A stretch of DNA of 24,286 bases from JBCCEJ01 sp039030335 (GTDB lineage: Bacteria; Pseudomonadota; Gammaproteobacteria; HK1): assembly GCA_039030335.1 (NCBI GenBank), contig JBCCEJ010000086.1:1-24286 (forward strand), in the 5' to 3' direction. Of this stretch, positions 21,662-24,286 are shown piece by piece (position 1 is the stretch's first letter; the number at the start of each line of letters is the position of its first letter). A program made the translations under genes and the position numbers. The notes below the pieces were generated by a model that was not told where the DNA came from, searched no databases, and saw only the letters and a program-made list of their open reading frames with translations.

Positions 21662-23293
21662 GTGTCTGACGTCCCCCGCACCAGTATCGTCGTGCGCAAC
21701 TACAATCGCGCGCACTGCCTTCATCGCGCTATGGATAGCGCGTTGGCTCAGACCGACCCCGACTTCGAACTGCTCTTCGTCGACGATGCTTCGACCGACG
21801 GGTCGGCTGCACTGGTTCGCGAGCGCTATGGGCACGACCCGCGCGTGCGCGTGCTCGCATTGGAGCACAATGGTGGCGCCGGGCACGCTGCCAATGCGGG
21901 CGTGGCAGCCGCGCGCGGAGCGTTCATCGGATTCCTCGACAGTGACGACGAATGGCTGCCCGAGTTCCTCGCTACATCGCTGCGAACCCTGGATGCGAAC
22001 CCGAGCGCGGCGCTCGCTTTTTGCGACTACGTCGAGATCTGGGAGCCTTGGGGCATGGAGCGGGTCATCATGACCCACGTGCCGGACAACCAGCGCGAGG
22101 GGATGCTCGCGGGGGGATTTGTCCACTCGATGACGTTGACACTGATGCGCAAGTCCGCGTTCCGCTTTGCCGGCCAGTTCGAACCAAACTACTCGGTCAG
22201 TCACGACTTCTATCTGTGGCTCCGACTGGCGCTCGAACTGGACCAGCCGTTTGTGCACGTGCGCCAACCCCTGGCGCGCCACTACCGCAGCGCGGACGGC
22301 GTCACGACCCGCCATCAGATCTGGCTGGAGGAATACCACGACGCGCTCAACCGCGGTTACGAACACGTCCGGGCGAGGGAGTTTGCGGCACTTAAACCGC
22401 GCGCTCTGCACAAGGTTGCGTTGGGCATCGTCGCTCGCCGTAAGACAGGTGAATGGCTGGAGCGTACGTCCGGCGCAACGGTAGGAGTCGTAATCGAGGC
22501 GCACGGCTCATTGACAGACGTCCAGCGCGCGCTCGAATGCGTCGAAGCGCAGAGCTATGCACGCACTAACGTCGTCGTCGTCAACAACGGCGCCGATGAC
22601 GACGCGGCAGCATGGCTGGATGCCGGTGTCGAGCGGGAGCAATGGCAACACCTGCGCCTGCCCGGTCGCACTGGGCGAGGGGCCGCGTTCAACCTCGGTG
22701 CAATCGCCGCACCGGGCGAGTTGCTGGCGTTCCTCGATTGCGCGCATATCTGGGAGCCCGATTTCCTGCAGGCACAGGTTCGGGCCAATTCCTATGTCTC
22801 CGGAGCAGCTCTCTACAGCGTCTGTGATGCGGCCATCGGCTCCGCCTCAGAGGTGTCGGCAACGCTTTGTGGTGCCACGACGCCGCGCGACCGCGACCGC
22901 CTGCTGGCCACCTGGCGACACCCGCCGGTCTCACTGCCCACGTTGGTTTGCCGGCGTGACCGATTCCTGCAGGCGGGTGGTTTTACCGATGCCCTGGACG
23001 CGGCCCTCAGCCTGGAACTTACGTTGAAGCTGCTGTCGCTGACAGACCCGGGCGGCGACGCGCCCGCGCACGTCAGACACGTTCCCGTGCGCATTCCCAT
23101 CCCGCTGGTGCGCCGACTGACTACGGCAGACCCCGCAAGCCAGGCCCGGGAAGCGGAGGACTGGCTCAGTAACGCCGCCGTCGTGTTGCAACGGTTTCTG
23201 GACAGTGCCGAGCCCAACCTCGGTCTGCTCGAAGATGAGGTGCTGGATGCGCTGCGCCAGCGCGCCAGACAACTCGCGCCCGATTCAGCCTGA
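21662..23293 (+). CDS. Family 2 glycosyltransferase with two GT-A domains
   Basis: The 543-residue product starts at GTG with SDVPRTSIVVRNYNRAHCL, a typical GT2 N-terminus. Domain one (about 7-250) has FVDDASTDGS and the metal- and nucleotide-sugar-binding FLDSDDEWLP (Asp93, Asp95, Asp96). Domain two (about 270-500) repeats the fold (VGVVIEAHGSLTDVQRAL, VVVVNNGADDD), but the DxD place reads FLDCAHIW (Asp359, Cys360, His362), so it is probably inactive or structural. There is no membrane helix; it is likely cytoplasmic and adds a sugar to a lipid-linked glycan or protein. The sugar cannot be told. It lies 62 bases after the FecR gene and five bases before the sulfotransferase gene. Confidence 0.93.
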   Translation: MSDVPRTSIVVRNYNRAHCLHRAMDSALAQTDPDFELLFVDDASTDGSAALVRERYGHDPRVRVLALEHNGGAGHAANAGVAAARGAFIGFLDSDDEWLPEFLATSLRTLDANPSAALAFCDYVEIWEPWGMERVIMTHVPDNQREGMLAGGFVHSMTLTLMRKSAFRFAGQFEPNYSVSHDFYLWLRLALELDQPFVHVRQPLARHYRSADGVTTRHQIWLEEYHDALNRGYEHVRAREFAALKPRALHKVALGIVARRKTGEWLERTSGATVGVVIEAHGSLTDVQRALECVEAQSYARTNVVVVNNGADDDAAAWLDAGVEREQWQHLRLPGRTGRGAAFNLGAIAAPGELLAFLDCAHIWEPDFLQAQVRANSYVSGAALYSVCDAAIGSASEVSATLCGATTPRDRDRLLATWRHPPVSLPTLVCRRDRFLQAGGFTDALDAALSLELTLKLLSLTDPGGDAPAHVRHVPVRIPIPLVRRLTTADPASQAREAEDWLSNAAVVLQRFLDSAEPNLGLLEDEVLDALRQRARQLAPDSA

Positions 23294-23298
23294 ATCTC

Positions 23299-24006
23299 AT
23301 GCGACTGCCGGACTTTCTCATCGTCGGCGCACAGAAATGTGGCACGACTTCGACCCGTATCAATCTCGAACGACATCCGCATATCGCATTCAACTGCGGG
23401 GGGCCCCGAAGCCGGGAGCTGCATTTCTTCGACCGAGAAAGCAACTGGGCCAGGGGTTGGCAATGGTATGCACGGCATTTCACCGAGCCGGCACCGATGA
23501 TCGGTGAGAAGACGCCGAACTATCTGCAGACTCACTGCATCGAGCGGATGCACAAGACCGTCCCTAACGCACGCCTCATCGTACTGCTGCGCAATCCGGT
23601 CGCGCGCGCCTACTCGCAGTGGAACCACTTCAATCAGGTGCCATCGGCGTCGGCTTCGGACTGGCGCATCAGCTCTTTCGCGACCGCACTCGAACGGTTC
23701 CCTTCATTACTGCGCACAGGCGAGTACGTGACTGCGTTGAGCGACCTGTTGAACGTCTGGGACCACGATCGCGTAGGGGTTTGGATCACCGAACGTGTCC
23801 AGCAGGACCTCCGTGGGGCATACGCCGAGATGTTCGCGTTTCTAGGCCTCGAAAGTCACCCGGAGCTGCGCTTCGCAGAGCACCACAGACGGCGCTACTT
23901 GCTACCGCTCAAGCCGGACGACAAGCACCGGCTGGAGATTTACTACGCGCCGTTCAACGCAGCATTGCGCGAATTGTTGAACGACCCGCTTCCCGAGTGG
24001 TCCTGA
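23299..24006 (+). CDS. PAPS-dependent sulfotransferase
   Basis: The product (235 residues) carries the 5'-phosphosulfate loop LIVGAQKCGTTS (residues 7-18, Lys13) and the 3'-phosphate motif VLLRNPVARAYSQWNH (Arg98, Ser106), the two signatures of PAPS-using sulfotransferases. LHFFDRE and GEKTPNYL resemble the heparan N-sulfotransferase and NodH-like group, which sulfate sugars. It is somewhat shorter than the usual 280-300 residues, with a compact middle. The gene begins five bases after the glycosyltransferase stop without a clear ribosome site, so coupled translation is likely. The pairing suggests that the glycan made by the neighbour is sulfated; the acceptor is unknown. Confidence 0.92.
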   Translation: MRLPDFLIVGAQKCGTTSTRINLERHPHIAFNCGGPRSRELHFFDRESNWARGWQWYARHFTEPAPMIGEKTPNYLQTHCIERMHKTVPNARLIVLLRNPVARAYSQWNHFNQVPSASASDWRISSFATALERFPSLLRTGEYVTALSDLLNVWDHDRVGVWITERVQQDLRGAYAEMFAFLGLESHPELRFAEHHRRRYLLPLKPDDKHRLEIYYAPFNAALRELLNDPLPEWS

Positions 24007-24255
24007 CCGCCTGCGCATTGTCTGCGCGCGATATGCGCAGCTGCTCTCAACAGCCCTGCCGCCCGCGAGCGGACCGTCGCGGCCGCCTTCGCCCGACCGG
24101 TCCGGCAGCCTGCGTTGACGTCGGTCCGCTGGCATTCCCGGTCACCGCGCTTTGCGTACAAGTCGCGGTGGCACTGTGCTTTAATGACCATCGCGGATGT
24201 GTGGTTGGCGAAGCTGGCGGAGCCGCTCGCGAAGTCCGTTGACCAAGGAGCTCAT

Positions 24256-24286
24256 ATGCAACAGTTAGGCTGGGCTTTGATGGCCA
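24256..24286 (+). CDS. Start of the next gene, cut by the window edge
   Basis: An ATG preceded by AAGGAG five bases upstream reads MQQLGWALMA before the sequence ends. The ribosome site is among the best in the window, so a real gene is likely. The 249 bases between it and the sulfotransferase gene hold only a loose inverted repeat (CTGCGCA, 24011-24017, with TGCGCAG, 24034-24040). Ten residues do not allow identification. Confidence 0.55.
   Translation, partial: MQQLGWALMA

Noticed and set aside
21314..22504. Minus-strand frame across the FecR and glycosyltransferase genes
   Set aside because: Antisense to two well-supported genes, with no domain and no ribosome site.
24011..24040. Inverted repeat CTGCGCA / TGCGCAG after the sulfotransferase gene as terminator
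   Set aside because: The loop is 16 bases and no T-run follows, so it was not called as a terminator.
24169..24183. TGGCAC followed by TTTA, resembling a sigma-54 promoter
   Set aside because: The -12 half lacks the essential GC, so it does not meet the consensus.

Overview
The window is GC-rich, densely coded DNA from a gammaproteobacterium, probably one without a close cultured relative; I cannot fix the order. The clue is the divergent mreBCD / gatCAB arrangement, as in Pseudomonas, together with an ACT-domain SerB and a full-length pitrilysin-type M16 protease. There are no rRNA or tRNA genes, insertion sequences, integrases or CRISPR arrays. Several genes use non-ATG starts: TTG for the M16 protease and the beta-barrel protein, GTG for serB, the glycosyltransferase and probably two others. 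mreC appears to start at ATC.

Region 1 (1-7440) is housekeeping. mreB-mreC-mreD (minus strand, cell-shape elongasome) face gatC-gatA-gatB (plus strand, tRNA amidotransferase) across a 630-bp region without genes that holds candidate promoters and several perfect RNA hairpins. A periplasmic FKBP-type protein is fused to the gat operon by a 4-base ATGA overlap. It ends tail-to-tail against a small cold-shock protein gene.

Region 2 (7441-13087) holds the cold-shock gene's promoter and leader, a bactofilin, a secreted M16 zinc protease and serB, all on the minus strand. A small three-helix membrane protein gene diverges from serB.

Region 3 (13099-19137) carries a CreD-family inner-membrane protein translationally coupled to a large unrecognised secreted protein, an orphan 73-residue protein, a flippase-like (LPG-synthase-TM) membrane protein and a tandem universal stress protein.

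Region 4 (19261-24286) is the least ordinary part. It is a compact plus-strand cluster encoding a TPR plus outer-membrane beta-barrel protein (Slam-like in layout), a secreted FecR-domain protein, a double-domain family 2 glycosyltransferase and a PAPS-type sulfotransferase. A further gene begins with a strong ribosome binding site 31 bases before the window ends. I infer that this cluster builds or exports a glycosylated, possibly sulfated, surface structure; nothing in the sequence proves it.

The observations most worth checking are the missing canonical start of mreC, the structured leader before gatC, the CreD-like two-gene envelope module, and the barrel/FecR/glycosyltransferase/sulfotransferase cluster.
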